Origin: Methyloversatilis universalis
GTDB lineage: Bacteria > Pseudomonadota > Gammaproteobacteria > Methylococcales > Methylococcaceae
Direction of reading: 5' to 3'
NCBI GenBank assembly: GCA_020723665.1
Contig: DYIL01000015.1
Location: forward strand, 1-64,000
Length of the DNA: 64,000 nt
The notes beneath the pieces are model-generated. The model had not been told where the DNA came from, did no database searches, and saw only the letters and a list, made by a program, of their open reading frames with translations. Shown piece by piece: positions 38,925 through 48,258 of this stretch (within the stretch, counting starts at the first letter, position 1; every line of letters begins with the position of its first letter). Position numbers and translations under genes: made by a program.

Positions 38925-39836
38925 TCAGGTCGTCGTGCGGTCACGGCTTTCGCGGCCCGGTTCCCGATCGCCCGGCTCAGGCGATAAGTCCTTCTCGATC
39001 AAATACAAGAAGCTGTCAAACACCTGTAACAGAACGCCGCAGATCGATAGCGCGAACCAGGCGAAGATGACGAAGCCGTAATGCAGGGGCGCAACGAAAA
39101 CCTCCTCCATGAACCAGAAAGTGTGGCCCCATTCGTTGTAACCGACGTTCGGCAGCAGCGTGAACGGGCCGACCACGGAAAAGAGGTAGGGCACGGACAA
39201 CCCCTTGGCGAAATAAGGCAGGCGCGTCTTGGCGTATAAAAAAGCCCCCCAGCCCGTGATGATGTACACGGGATAGCTCAGATAGAATACGACGATGTGA
39301 TTCGGCGTGAAGTCGGTGTCGCGCACCACCGTCTGGTGCCAGGTCGCATCCTGTTCGGTGAAGAAGCTCGTTCCCCAATAGAAGGCCCATCCGTAGGCGG
39401 CCAGCCAGATGAGGTGCGTCATGTTGCGGCGCAGTTCTTCGCGCGGGGACAAGGACACCAGGCCGCGATCGCGGGTCTTCCAGGGTATTTTCGGCAGGGT
39501 GTTCCCTTTCGCCCTGGACAAAGCCGTTTCGGTCTTGATGAAATAGGCCCAATATCGCTCCAGATTGCGATCGCGACTACGCCACAGCCATCCCCACAGA
39601 GTTGCGGCCACGAGCGTTTCCACCACGATTTCCACGTAGAAGAGATTCATCCAGTAGGTCTCGAACTCGGGAGAGAAAGCGTCCAGCCCGGTCGACCACG
39701 CGTAAGCGCCTTCATACCATCGAACTGCCAGGTATAAGCTCATATAGCCTGCCAACACGATGGTCAGTCGACTCCGGCTGAACAAGGGGGGGTCGTTCGG
39801 GGCGGCCGAGGTTTCGGTTTGTTTCGATGTTGTCAC
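38925..39836 (-). CDS. pmoC: Orphan divergent particulate methane/ammonia monooxygenase subunit C
   Basis: VRWYEGAYAWSTGLDAFSPEFETYWMNLFYVEIVVETL; LSPREELRRNMTHLIWLAAYGWAFYWGTSFFTEQDATWHQTVVRDTDFTPNHIVVFYLSYPVYIITGWGAFLYAKTRLPYFAKGLSVPYLF; NEWGHTFWFMEEVFVAPLHYGFVIF. Confidence 0.92.
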   Translation of the reverse strand: MTTSKQTETSAAPNDPPLFSRSRLTIVLAGYMSLYLAVRWYEGAYAWSTGLDAFSPEFETYWMNLFYVEIVVETLVAATLWGWLWRSRDRNLERYWAYFIKTETALSRAKGNTLPKIPWKTRDRGLVSLSPREELRRNMTHLIWLAAYGWAFYWGTSFFTEQDATWHQTVVRDTDFTPNHIVVFYLSYPVYIITGWGAFLYAKTRLPYFAKGLSVPYLFSVVGPFTLLPNVGYNEWGHTFWFMEEVFVAPLHYGFVIFAWFALSICGVLLQVFDSFLYLIEKDLSPEPGDREPGRESRDRTTT

Positions 39837-39892
39837 GAGACCACCGATCGGCGGTTCGAAAGTTCTTAATTTGGACCGCGGCGTTTGAAAAA

Positions 39893-40075
39893 CACTCCCG
39901 AACTTTTTAAGGAAGTTCTGAACACGTTGATTCCGTTCACGCCCTTCGACAGGCTCAAGAGAGCGTCCGACAAGCTCCCGCCTGCTGCCGCGCGGGTAGG
40001 CACCGCGGACGGAATCCACGCGTTACCGTTCGTCCTGAGCCCTTCGACTTCGCTCACTCTTTTGGGAGAAGGGCT
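39893..40075. repeat. Family B-related repeat variant upstream of orphan pmoC
   Basis: TTAAGGAAGTTCTGAACACGTTGATTCCGTTCACGCCCTTCGACAGGCTCAAGAGAGCGTCCGACAAGCTC resembles 25751..25930. Confidence 0.6.
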
Positions 40076-40096
40076 GGGGATGAGGGCCTGGCGCGT

Positions 40097-40203
40097 TTAA
40101 CAGGCTGTTGAAAAATTCGATGCTCCTACCATAGGTAGTGGGCAACGACGAAACTGTTAACCTACATATCGTATGCAGAATGCGTTTTTCAACACCCTGT
40201 TAA
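40097..40203. mobile_element. 107-bp MITE-like element with TIR TTAACAGGSTGTTGAAAAA
   Basis: TTAACAGGCTGTTGAAAAA ... TTTTTCAACACCCTGTTAA. Confidence 0.65.
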
Positions 40204-40230
40204 GGGTGTATCCAACTGCCGGATTTAGGC

Positions 40231-40273
40231 TTAATCAGGTCCGTAAATACCCTCCGTATTTACGGGCTGCCGC
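40231..40273. repeat. Hairpin repeat D, copy 2
   Basis: TTAATCAGGTCCGTAAATACCCTCCGTATTTACGGGCTGCCGC. Confidence 0.6.
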
Positions 40274-40372
40274 TCAGGCCGGTACACGCTTAGGCCTTGG
40301 CTCACGCGGCTTGTTAGCGCGTCGGGGTCTCTCTCTATTCCGGATTAACCCGGCCGATATTTAGAGGCCGGG

Positions 40373-42787
40373 TCAATGAAGCACTTTCAGCACCACAAGG
40401 GAAACGTCGTCATCGAAGGATCGGCTCCGGCAAAAGTTTCCGAGTTCGTCGACGACAATCCGAATGAGCTCTTGAGGGGATGCTCTAGCATGTTCGACCA
40501 CCAGATCGCAGAGACGGGCTTCGCCGAAAAATTCTCCTTGTTCGTTTCTGGCTTCGGTAACCCCATCGGTATAGAGAAGCACCGTATCGCCCTCCCTCAG
40601 GGCGAGCGTTTTCTCTTCGAAGTCCACGCCCTTTTGAACGCCCAGGATCAGCCCGTCGGCATCCAATTCTATGCAATTCCGGGCGCCTTTACGCACCAGC
40701 AGCGGCCGATTGTGCCCAGCGTTTGCGTATCGGATACGGCGGGTACCGGTATCGTAGCTCAGATAAAACATGGAGATGAAAAAGTTGGCGCGGTTCAAAT
40801 CCTCGAACAGAAGATTGTTCAAAGCCGACAGCGTTTTTCTAGCGCCGTAGCGTAATCTCGCTTGGCCTTTGCTCATCCAATGGGTTCCCAGCTTCAGGAT
40901 GCTTCGGGTCTCGGCCATGATCAAAGCGGCGCCCACCGAGTGTCCCGATACATCGGCAATCACCACGTCGACACCTCCCTCGGTGCTGAAATAGTCGAAA
41001 TAATCACCGCCGACATGGACGGCCGGCAAACAATATCCGGCGACCAACGCGCCGGCTACCTGCAGCGGAACATCCGGCAAGAGGGACAACTGGAGTTGCA
41101 TCGCGATCTCCATTTCGTGGCGTTCCTCCTCGATCCGCCGCAATGCGGTGACGTCGGTCTGGGTGCCGATGAAATGCGTCAGCCGGCCATGGTCGTCTCT
41201 CACCGGAGAGATAAACAGCTCGTTCCAAAACGGCGTGCCGTCCTTGCGGTAATTCTTCAGCGTCAAGTGGCAATCACGCTCTTCCCGAATCGCCTTCCGA
41301 ATTTCCTCCACCGCTTTCGGATCGGTTTCCGGCCCTTGCAGAAAGCGGGGATTCCAGCCGATCACTTCGTCGCGGCTGCGGCCTGCCATTTGGATGAAGG
41401 CTGGATTGGCGTAGATGATGGGATTTCCCGGCTGATGGGGATCGGTGATGATGATGCCTACGCTGGATGCCGCGATGGCCCGATCCCGAAGCCTTAGGGC
41501 ATCCTCGAAGCGTTTGCGTTCGGTGATGTCGTGATCCACCCCGCGCCACTTCAGCAAGCTGCCCCGGCGATCGGAGAGCGGGATGCCAGTGGATTCGGTG
41601 AACACTTCGCGGCCGTCCTTGCTCCGATAGCGGTTGACCAGGCGAAAAAAAGGCTCTTCGCGAGCGATCAGTTCCGGCGCCTGAGCCGCGCAACGTTCCC
41701 TGTCTTCCGGAAAAAAGAGATCGTAATAGGGCTTTCCGATGATTTCCTCGACTTCGTAGCCGAGAATATCTTTCACCGCTTCGCTCGAGTAGGTATAGCG
41801 GCCGTTGGCGTCCTGTTCCCAGATCCATTCGCGGGTCATATCGGCGATCTGGCGGAACCTGGCTTCGCTTTCCCGTAAAGACTCTTCCGCGACTTTGCTT
41901 TCGGTGATGTCCTCGATCATGTCGACGGCGAACTGGAGTTCGCCCCTGAAACCGTAGATCCCGGAAACGATCTTACGAACCCAGAGCGTTGTCCCGTTTT
42001 TCCGGATGAAGCGCTTGTCCAAGCTATAATGCTTGTAGTGCCCTTCGATCAGCCCCTTGAACCGCTCGACGCTGATCTGATAATCGTCCGGGAAGCTCAT
42101 GTCGAAGATCACCTTGCCGTGCAGTTCGTTGGCGCTGAAGCCCAGCATTTCCTGGAGGGTGAAATTGCACTCCCGGATTCGCCCCTCTTTGTCTAGGAGC
42201 GCGATGCCGATACCGGCCCGTTCGAAGATCGTCCGGAAGCGGGCTTCGCTTTCCCGCAACGCGATTTCGGTGAGCTTGCGTTCGGCGATTTCGGCGCGCA
42301 GGGTCGCTCCGGTCGCTTCCAGCTGGGAGGTTTGTGTTTGCAACCGCTGTTCGAGGTCCAAACGGCTTCCGCGCAGCGTTTCCTCGCTTTGTTTCAACGC
42401 GGCAATGGCCTGATCTTTTTCGCGGCAGATTTCGATCAGGTGCCGATTGGTCCGTACCAAACTCTCGTTGAGCAATCTGAGTCGCGCGATGGTCTCGTCA
42501 TTGCCGAGTGGCGCCCTCTCGAAAGGTGCCAGCGCCTCCCGAAAAAACTCCTCCGCCTGCAACTCGAGACCCAAGCCTTCGCCCAGAGCGATGCCTTCGG
42601 CCTTAAGACCCGTCAGCACTCGCTGGTGAATTCGGGCCAGAGCCGAAAGGCTGAGATTTTCCGCGATGGCTTGACGTCCCAGCCGGTAGGCCCGCAGCAA
42701 AGGATTCCCCTCAACGCCGGTCAAATAATCCCGCAATGCCGCAGCGTATTGCGCTGCGAGATCGCTGTACACCGTTTTGTCATTCAT
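40373..42787 (-). CDS. RsbU-like PP2C (SpoIIE) phosphatase with RsbU_N-like N-terminus and several PAS domains
   Basis: PLLRAYRLGRQAIAENLSLSALARIHQ; repeated PAS motifs; VHVGGDYFDYFSTEGGVDVVIADVSGHSVGAALIMAETRSIL; LLYTDGVTEARNEQGEFFGEARL. Confidence 0.88.
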   Translation of the reverse strand: MNDKTVYSDLAAQYAAALRDYLTGVEGNPLLRAYRLGRQAIAENLSLSALARIHQRVLTGLKAEGIALGEGLGLELQAEEFFREALAPFERAPLGNDETIARLRLLNESLVRTNRHLIEICREKDQAIAALKQSEETLRGSRLDLEQRLQTQTSQLEATGATLRAEIAERKLTEIALRESEARFRTIFERAGIGIALLDKEGRIRECNFTLQEMLGFSANELHGKVIFDMSFPDDYQISVERFKGLIEGHYKHYSLDKRFIRKNGTTLWVRKIVSGIYGFRGELQFAVDMIEDITESKVAEESLRESEARFRQIADMTREWIWEQDANGRYTYSSEAVKDILGYEVEEIIGKPYYDLFFPEDRERCAAQAPELIAREEPFFRLVNRYRSKDGREVFTESTGIPLSDRRGSLLKWRGVDHDITERKRFEDALRLRDRAIAASSVGIIITDPHQPGNPIIYANPAFIQMAGRSRDEVIGWNPRFLQGPETDPKAVEEIRKAIREERDCHLTLKNYRKDGTPFWNELFISPVRDDHGRLTHFIGTQTDVTALRRIEEERHEMEIAMQLQLSLLPDVPLQVAGALVAGYCLPAVHVGGDYFDYFSTEGGVDVVIADVSGHSVGAALIMAETRSILKLGTHWMSKGQARLRYGARKTLSALNNLLFEDLNRANFFISMFYLSYDTGTRRIRYANAGHNRPLLVRKGARNCIELDADGLILGVQKGVDFEEKTLALREGDTVLLYTDGVTEARNEQGEFFGEARLCDLVVEHARASPQELIRIVVDELGNFCRSRSFDDDVSLVVLKVLH

Positions 42788-42944
42788 GGTTTGACTCCGA
42801 GACGCTGCCGGGCGGCGTTCGGTCAGCCACACGCCGCGTCGTGACGGGACGAAACAATCGTCTGGCTTATTGGACTGTGGAACCGACGCCCAATTCAATC
42901 GGTCCCGCGGATGGTCGAGCAACGGGGGCGGGGCCGGCCGGGAC

Positions 42945-43379
42945 TCAGCGCACCCATTTGACCATTCTCACGGTCGTGCCCTTGCCGACTTCAGACACGA
43001 TATCGAACTCGTCCATCAGCCGCTTGGCGCCCGCGAGGCCCAGCCCGGCTCCGCCGCCCGTCGAATAACCCTCCTGCATGGCCAACTCGATGTCGGGGAT
43101 GCCCGGCCCTTCGTCACGAGCGAGAACAAGAATGCCTTTCGCATCGTTCTTTTCGATAACGTCCAGAACGATTTCTCCTTTCCCGGCGTATTGAAGGATG
43201 TTGAGCGCCACCTCCGAAATGGCCATGGCGATGAAGCTTTGCTCGACCGACCAAAAGCCCAGCCGTGCGGCCAAAGATCGCGCCTCACGCCGGGCGGTGA
43301 GGATTTGCGCCTCGGAGTCTATAGGTATGCATATGCGGTCGGTCATCAGCGCGCCGGTCCGTTCGCTTGAGTCATTCAT
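42945..43379 (-). CDS. RsbT-like serine/threonine kinase (anti-sigma-factor family)
   Basis: FIAMAISEVALNILQYAGKGEIVLDV; ARDEGPGIPDIELAMQEGYSTGGGAGLGLAGAKRLMDEFDI. Confidence 0.85.
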   Translation of the reverse strand: MNDSSERTGALMTDRICIPIDSEAQILTARREARSLAARLGFWSVEQSFIAMAISEVALNILQYAGKGEIVLDVIEKNDAKGILVLARDEGPGIPDIELAMQEGYSTGGGAGLGLAGAKRLMDEFDIVSEVGKGTTVRMVKWVR

Positions 43380-43504
43380 GTCGGCGTGAATTCCTCCTTT
43401 GGCTCGGTCCGTAAAGGCCAAGCGTTCACGGTCCGAGCGATCGGATTATCGTCCGCTATTCCGACCGGCGATGCCAGCGTGAGCGGATTTCGCGGCTGCG
43501 CGTT

Positions 43505-43906
43505 CTATCGGCGACGGATCAGCGCCGCCAATATGAATCCGGCAATTACGTTTCCGCCGACACTCACGATCAGTTCCCGAGTGAAAAAGGCTTGCGGTTG
43601 CATCTTGCCAAGTTTGGGATTTTTATGCTTGGCCGTGAACTCGGCGGTTCCGGCGGCTATGCCTTGTGAAATCGCCTGTACCCGATCGAGAACTTCGGCC
43701 TCGGTATGCAAGGCGGGATGGTATTTGATCAGAGAGGTTCCCGTGGTGACGTTCGGTTCGGCGTGATAGATCCCCTTCGCGCGAGCCTCCTTAAGGAGGC
43801 TTTGCTTGAGCAGCTCGGCCAGAGTCCGCTTATTTTTGATCAATGGCACCCGAATGCGGATTCGGGCCGGAACCCTGTTGTGAACGATGGCGATCGTTTC
43901 GGACAT
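43505..43906 (-). CDS. HMA-like domain membrane-associated protein
   Basis: VPARIRIRVPLIKNKRTLAELLKQSL ... NVTTGTSLIKYHPALHTEAEVLDRV; C-terminal TM segment. Confidence 0.5.
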   Translation of the reverse strand: MSETIAIVHNRVPARIRIRVPLIKNKRTLAELLKQSLLKEARAKGIYHAEPNVTTGTSLIKYHPALHTEAEVLDRVQAISQGIAAGTAEFTAKHKNPKLGKMQPQAFFTRELIVSVGGNVIAGFILAALIRRR

Positions 43907-44240
43907 TGCGTGCCTCTCGAGCCAGAATGAAAGGTCGATGTCTTTTCGAAGTGCCTTAATCCTCAGACACGAAAACGCTTGAAGAATGCCGGACGAGGCT
44001 CGGCAGTCGATGGGCGGAATCCGTGGCCGCCGCACTCGCCTAATTCCATTTCTCAATCAAAAGGGTACTGTTGTAGGCCGCCAACGGGCGAACAGTCCTC
44101 GGGACATAAACTCAACCCGGAAACGGGAAGGCGGAAAGCGCCGGATACGTGATCCACACGTCCGGCGGTGTGGGAGGACGGCGGAGGTGACCCCGCCTCC
44201 TACCCGATTCAGGGTTGGACGTCGGGCAGAAGCAGCTTGG

Positions 44241-44936
44241 TCACCAGGGAAGCTCGCTGCCGTCGTAACGAAAGAAACGGCCAGTATCGGCCAACCGGAA
44301 CTCGGCGATGCGCTCGCGCATCCCGCGCACGCTTTCTTCCGTCGACAACGGCGCGTCGATACCGCCCATACGAGTGTGCACCCAACCGGGGTGTAGCAGA
44401 AGCACTCCGATGCCGAGCGGCTTGAGTTCCAGAGAGAGTCCTTTCATCACGGCGTTCAACGCTGCCTTGCTGGACCGATAAAAGTAACTGCCGGGGCTCG
44501 TGATCTCGGAGATAGAACCCATGTGACTGCTAATCGCCACCACCAGGCGCTTTTCGCTGCGCGCCAGAGATTCGACGAATGTCTTGGTGAGGCGCAGCGG
44601 AGCCATGGTATTGACCTGAAACGTATAAGCCCAATCATCGTAATTGAGCGGCGCGTTCGGTGGCAGGAATTTCTCGGGATACACCCCGGCATTGTTGAGC
44701 AGGATGTCAATGGGGGTTTCCTTGAGTTCCTCGGCCAAGGCGACGATCTGGCCGGCGTTCGTCACATCCAGCCGATGCAGGCGGACCGACCGGTATTGGT
44801 CGGCCAACTGCGCTAATTCGACCGCCTCCTCGGGGTATCGGCAGGTGGCGAACACCCGCCATCCGGCCTCGGCGTATTGGCGGGACCATTCCAGTCCCAA
44901 TCCGCGGTTGCTGCCCGTGATGAGAATCGTAGCCAT
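44241..44936 (-). CDS. SDR family oxidoreductase
   Basis: ATILITGSNRGLGLEWSRQYAEAGWRVFATCRYP ... LLNNAGVYPEKF. Confidence 0.88.
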   Translation of the reverse strand: MATILITGSNRGLGLEWSRQYAEAGWRVFATCRYPEEAVELAQLADQYRSVRLHRLDVTNAGQIVALAEELKETPIDILLNNAGVYPEKFLPPNAPLNYDDWAYTFQVNTMAPLRLTKTFVESLARSEKRLVVAISSHMGSISEITSPGSYFYRSSKAALNAVMKGLSLELKPLGIGVLLLHPGWVHTRMGGIDAPLSTEESVRGMRERIAEFRLADTGRFFRYDGSELPW

Positions 44937-45094
44937 GATGCTCGACACTCCAGTTGCTGCAAGAAAATCTGACGATAAAACTTCCTCAACTGAGACCGCG
45001 GAATGCGTGGGCGGTTCGCAGCCGGTGCCAGCCGCCGTTTTTCGAATCATTAGGAATCACGAACTGAGCCAAACTCGTCGCTACTGAGCGGGAT

Positions 45095-45193
45095 TTAGAG
45101 CCTATCCCAATAGGCCGTTCGCCCCGAGCCCTTCGATTTGGCTCAGGACTGGCTTGTCGAAGGGTTTCTTGAGCCTAATGGGATAGGCTCTAA
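45095..45193. repeat. Short family B repeat with intact TIRs
   Basis: TTAGAGCCTATCCCAATAGGC ... GCCTAATGGGATAGGCTCTAA. Confidence 0.75.
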
Positions 45194-45321
45194 GTCGCTA
45201 TTCGAGTGGACATTACGCACGGTGGTTGGCGGAGCGTACACCGTCAAATCGACGCCGCTCGGCGGCTCAAGGGTTGGTTTGTCGCCACTGAAAGGCGGCC
45301 AGAACACTAGAGGGCAAAGCC

Positions 45322-45675
45322 ATGGCCAAAGCAAGCAAGGCAAAATACACCGAGAAACAGAAGCGGCGGGCCAGACATGTCGAGGAAGGTTGCGAGGTGC
45401 GCGGAGTTCCTGAGGAGGATGCGGAGCGGCGCGCCTGGGCGACGGTGAATAAGATTCACGGCGGCGGCAAAAAAAGCGGGGCGGAAGCGGAAAACGGGCA
45501 GACGGCGAGCCGGCGTGCAAAGGCAGCCGTCAAGACGGCGACCAATAGGCCGCATTGGATCGGGTCGAACCCGCTGAAGCCGAAAACGCCGACACCTCGC
45601 GACCGCGTTCGGGACAGTCCTTTCGACCGGGGCTCAAAATGGGCCATTCCGGTCTACACCGCGATGGCACGGTAA
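45322..45675 (+). CDS. Small basic protein often annotated as plasmid-stabilization-like
   Basis: YTEKQKRRARHVEEGCEVRGVPEEDAERRAWATVNKIHGGG. Confidence 0.65.
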   Translation: MAKASKAKYTEKQKRRARHVEEGCEVRGVPEEDAERRAWATVNKIHGGGKKSGAEAENGQTASRRAKAAVKTATNRPHWIGSNPLKPKTPTPRDRVRDSPFDRGSKWAIPVYTAMAR

Positions 45676-45729
45676 GCCGAAATAAGGCCTTGGTCGCCCG
45701 GTACCCGAAAAATCGGCCGGCGCTTTCAA

Positions 45730-45866
45730 CCTAGAAACGGCAGTTGGACGTGCTCGAGTGTGTGGCGGCTGGCAAGCCTGTCCTGAGCGGAGTCGAAGGG
45801 CGGTTCGCTTCGCTCACCGTATCCTACTTTTCCGGTGTATCGAAGCGGTCAACTGCCGTTTTAAGG
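45730..45866. repeat. Family A repeat (TIR CTAGAAACGGCAGTTGGACGTG), one core copy
   Basis: Same body as 48454..48633 with one core unit fewer. Confidence 0.75.
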
Positions 45867-45867
45867 T

Positions 45868-46851
45868 TCAATCCTCCAGCAGCCCGCTGACGGAGCCGCC
45901 GACGTGGATCTGGCGGATGGCCTCCGCGAACAGCGGCGCGATCGGAATGACCGTCAGCTTGGCACGGACCGTTTCCCGAGGAAGCCGGAACGCCGGAACG
46001 CTGTCGGTGACCGCGAGGCTGTCTAAGGCCGGATCGGAGATAACCTTTGCGGCCTCGCTCACGAACAGTCCGTGGGTCACCGCGACGTGTACGGCCGCCG
46101 CCCCCTGTTCCCGGCAGGCATGGACGGCGCGCGCCACGGTGCCGCCCGTGCTGATCAGATCGTCGACGATGAGTACGGTCTTGCCTCGTACGTTCCCGAC
46201 CACGGCCGCGCCGATCACCGCTTCATCGCTGCGGTATTTCTCCATGAGGGCGCCGCCGACGGTGGCGTCTAGCCGTCGGGCCAGTTTGCGGCGGAAGCTT
46301 TCCGCTCGTTTCAGTCCGCCTACGTCGGGCGAGACCACGGCCACGTCTCCCTCGATACGGGCGGCGAAATGCTCGACCAGGAGTTTCCCGGCCTCGAGGT
46401 GGTCGGTTCGGCAGCGAAAGGCGTTTTGAAAACCCGCCAGATCGTGTACGTCGAGCGTGACGACCCGATCCGCGCCCGCAGCCTCGAACAATTGCGCGAC
46501 GTAGCGCAGCGTGACCGGCTCGCGCGGCCGGGTTTTCCGGTCCGCGCGTGCATAAGCGAGGTACGGCACGACCGCGGTCACGCAGGCGGCGGACGCATCC
46601 TTCAGCGCGCCGATCAAGAACCATAGGCGGCAGAGTTTGTCGTTGACCGTTTTGCCAGGCTCGTCGTACAGCGACTGCACCACGAACACGTCGCAGCCCC
46701 GCACGTTTTCCGCGGGATAGGTCTTGTGTTCGCCGTCGTCGAAATCCTTTTCTTCGACTTCGGCCAAGGCCACGCCCATGCTCCGGGCGATGTTTTCTCC
46801 AAGCGCCCGGCTTTCGCTCAGGGCAAACAAGCGAAGCGGACCGCGGTTCAT
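45868..46851 (-). CDS. Ribose-phosphate pyrophosphokinase-like protein
   Basis: RADRKTRPREPVTLRYVAQLFEAAGADRVVTLDVHD; KTVLIVDDLISTGGTVARAVHACREQGAAAVHVAVTHGLF. Confidence 0.88.
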   Translation of the reverse strand: MNRGPLRLFALSESRALGENIARSMGVALAEVEEKDFDDGEHKTYPAENVRGCDVFVVQSLYDEPGKTVNDKLCRLWFLIGALKDASAACVTAVVPYLAYARADRKTRPREPVTLRYVAQLFEAAGADRVVTLDVHDLAGFQNAFRCRTDHLEAGKLLVEHFAARIEGDVAVVSPDVGGLKRAESFRRKLARRLDATVGGALMEKYRSDEAVIGAAVVGNVRGKTVLIVDDLISTGGTVARAVHACREQGAAAVHVAVTHGLFVSEAAKVISDPALDSLAVTDSVPAFRLPRETVRAKLTVIPIAPLFAEAIRQIHVGGSVSGLLED

Positions 46852-47513
46852 CGGCGCAGGTACTTCAAGAACCAGTCGCGGGCGAGTTCCTGCACCTTCT
46901 CCAGCGTGCCGGGCTCCTCGAACAAATGGGTCGCTCCCGGAACGATCTCCAGCTTGTGTACGGCATACAAACGCAAAGCCGCCTTGCGATTGAGTTCGAT
47001 GACCACATCGTCATAACCGCCGACGATCAGGAGAGTGGGCGCCCGCACTTCGGGCAAGCGCTCTTCCGCCAAATCCGGCCGTCCGCCCCGAGACACCACG
47101 GCAGCCACCGCTTCGGGGCGTTCGGCCGCGGCCCGAAGCGCCGCCGCCGCGCCGGTGCTGGCGCCGAACAATCCGATGGACAGCCCGGACGTCAGCTCGT
47201 ATTGAGTGGCCCAGTCGATCGCGCCCACCAGCCGTTCGGTCAAAAGCCGTATGTCGAAACGGAACTCGCGGGTGTATTGATCGATGTCGTGTTCCTTTGG
47301 GGTGAGGAGATCGAACAGCAGCGTGCCGAGATTGGCGCGATTGAGAAAATCGGCGACGGCGCGGTTGCGCGGGCTGAACCGGCTGCTTCCGCTGCCGTGG
47401 GCGAAGATGACGAGCCCAACTGGCTGTTCCGGAATGAACAGCGAACCGGACAGGATTACGCCCTCCCGCCCCGCCGGGAATTCAATGGAATCCGAAGGTG
47501 TAGCATGCTCCAT
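46848..47513 (-). CDS. Dienelactone hydrolase-like alpha/beta hydrolase
   Basis: PVGLVIFAHGSGSSRFSPRNRAVADFLNRANLGTLLFDLLTPKE; GLFGASTGAAAAL; GATHLFEEPGTLE. Confidence 0.85.
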   Translation of the reverse strand: MEHATPSDSIEFPAGREGVILSGSLFIPEQPVGLVIFAHGSGSSRFSPRNRAVADFLNRANLGTLLFDLLTPKEHDIDQYTREFRFDIRLLTERLVGAIDWATQYELTSGLSIGLFGASTGAAAALRAAAERPEAVAAVVSRGGRPDLAEERLPEVRAPTLLIVGGYDDVVIELNRKAALRLYAVHKLEIVPGATHLFEEPGTLEKVQELARDWFLKYLRR

Positions 47514-47541
47514 AATCTGATCTTCCTGCCAAAAGGTCTCG

Positions 47542-48198
47542 TTAAGCGGGTGATTCGCCCCAGGATCGGGCCAGAATCTCCCGGACTTCGTCATCGGTAG
47601 TCTGGGAAAAATCCCGGTATCCTTGGCCGACGGCAAAGAATGGTTCGGGGGTGGTCAGACAGACCGCCTCGTCCACTTCGGCGCGAAGGCGTGCCAACGT
47701 ATCCATGGGCGCCAACGGCACGGCGACTACGATACGGGCCGGGTTTTTCCGGCGCAGGGCGGCGAGGCCGGCGCGGATGGTCGCTCCCGTGGCGATGCCG
47801 TCGTCCACCACGATGATGCAGCGGTTCTCGAGCTCGGGATACGGGCGATCGCCGCGGTAAAGCCGTTCGCGGCGTTCCAGTTCCCGGCGCTCTTTAGCGG
47901 TGACCTTCTCGATGACTTCGTCGCTGATCCGGTAGATCGAAACCACGTCGCGGTTCAGCACCGAGGCGCCCCCGCTGGCGATCGCACCCATGGCCAACTC
48001 CGGGTTGCCGGGCGTTCCCAGCTTGCGCACGATCAAAAGGTCCAAGGGCGCTTCAAGGGCGCGGGCGACTTCGTACGCGACCGGCACTCCGCCGCGCGGC
48101 AGGCCGAGTACGATCAGGTCGGAACGCCCGGCGTAAGCACGGAGGGACTCCGCCAGTCGGCGTCCGGCGTCGGTTCGGTTTTCGAACAGTATGTCCAT
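47542..48198 (-). CDS. Phosphoribosyltransferase family protein
   Basis: DLIVLGLPRGGVPVAYEVARALEAPLDLLIVRKLGTPGNPELAMGAIASGG; CIIVVDDGIATGATIRAGL. Confidence 0.88.
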   Translation of the reverse strand: MDILFENRTDAGRRLAESLRAYAGRSDLIVLGLPRGGVPVAYEVARALEAPLDLLIVRKLGTPGNPELAMGAIASGGASVLNRDVVSIYRISDEVIEKVTAKERRELERRERLYRGDRPYPELENRCIIVVDDGIATGATIRAGLAALRRKNPARIVVAVPLAPMDTLARLRAEVDEAVCLTTPEPFFAVGQGYRDFSQTTDDEVREILARSWGESPA

Positions 48199-48258
48199 AA
48201 GACTTCTAACGCTTGAAAGCGCCGGGTTTCGTCCCCCAGCCCGGCTTGTGTTTCCGCC

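Noticed and set aside
38925-40019. Full-length 364-aa version of the PmoC ORF
   Set aside because: The first ~60 residues are encoded by the upstream repeat (VEGRERNQRVQNFLKKF...); a GTG start at 39836 fits PmoC better.
45322-45675. Toxin-antitoxin or plasmid maintenance module
   Set aside because: Only a small basic protein with a plasmid-stabilization-type annotation by similarity; no toxin partner seen.
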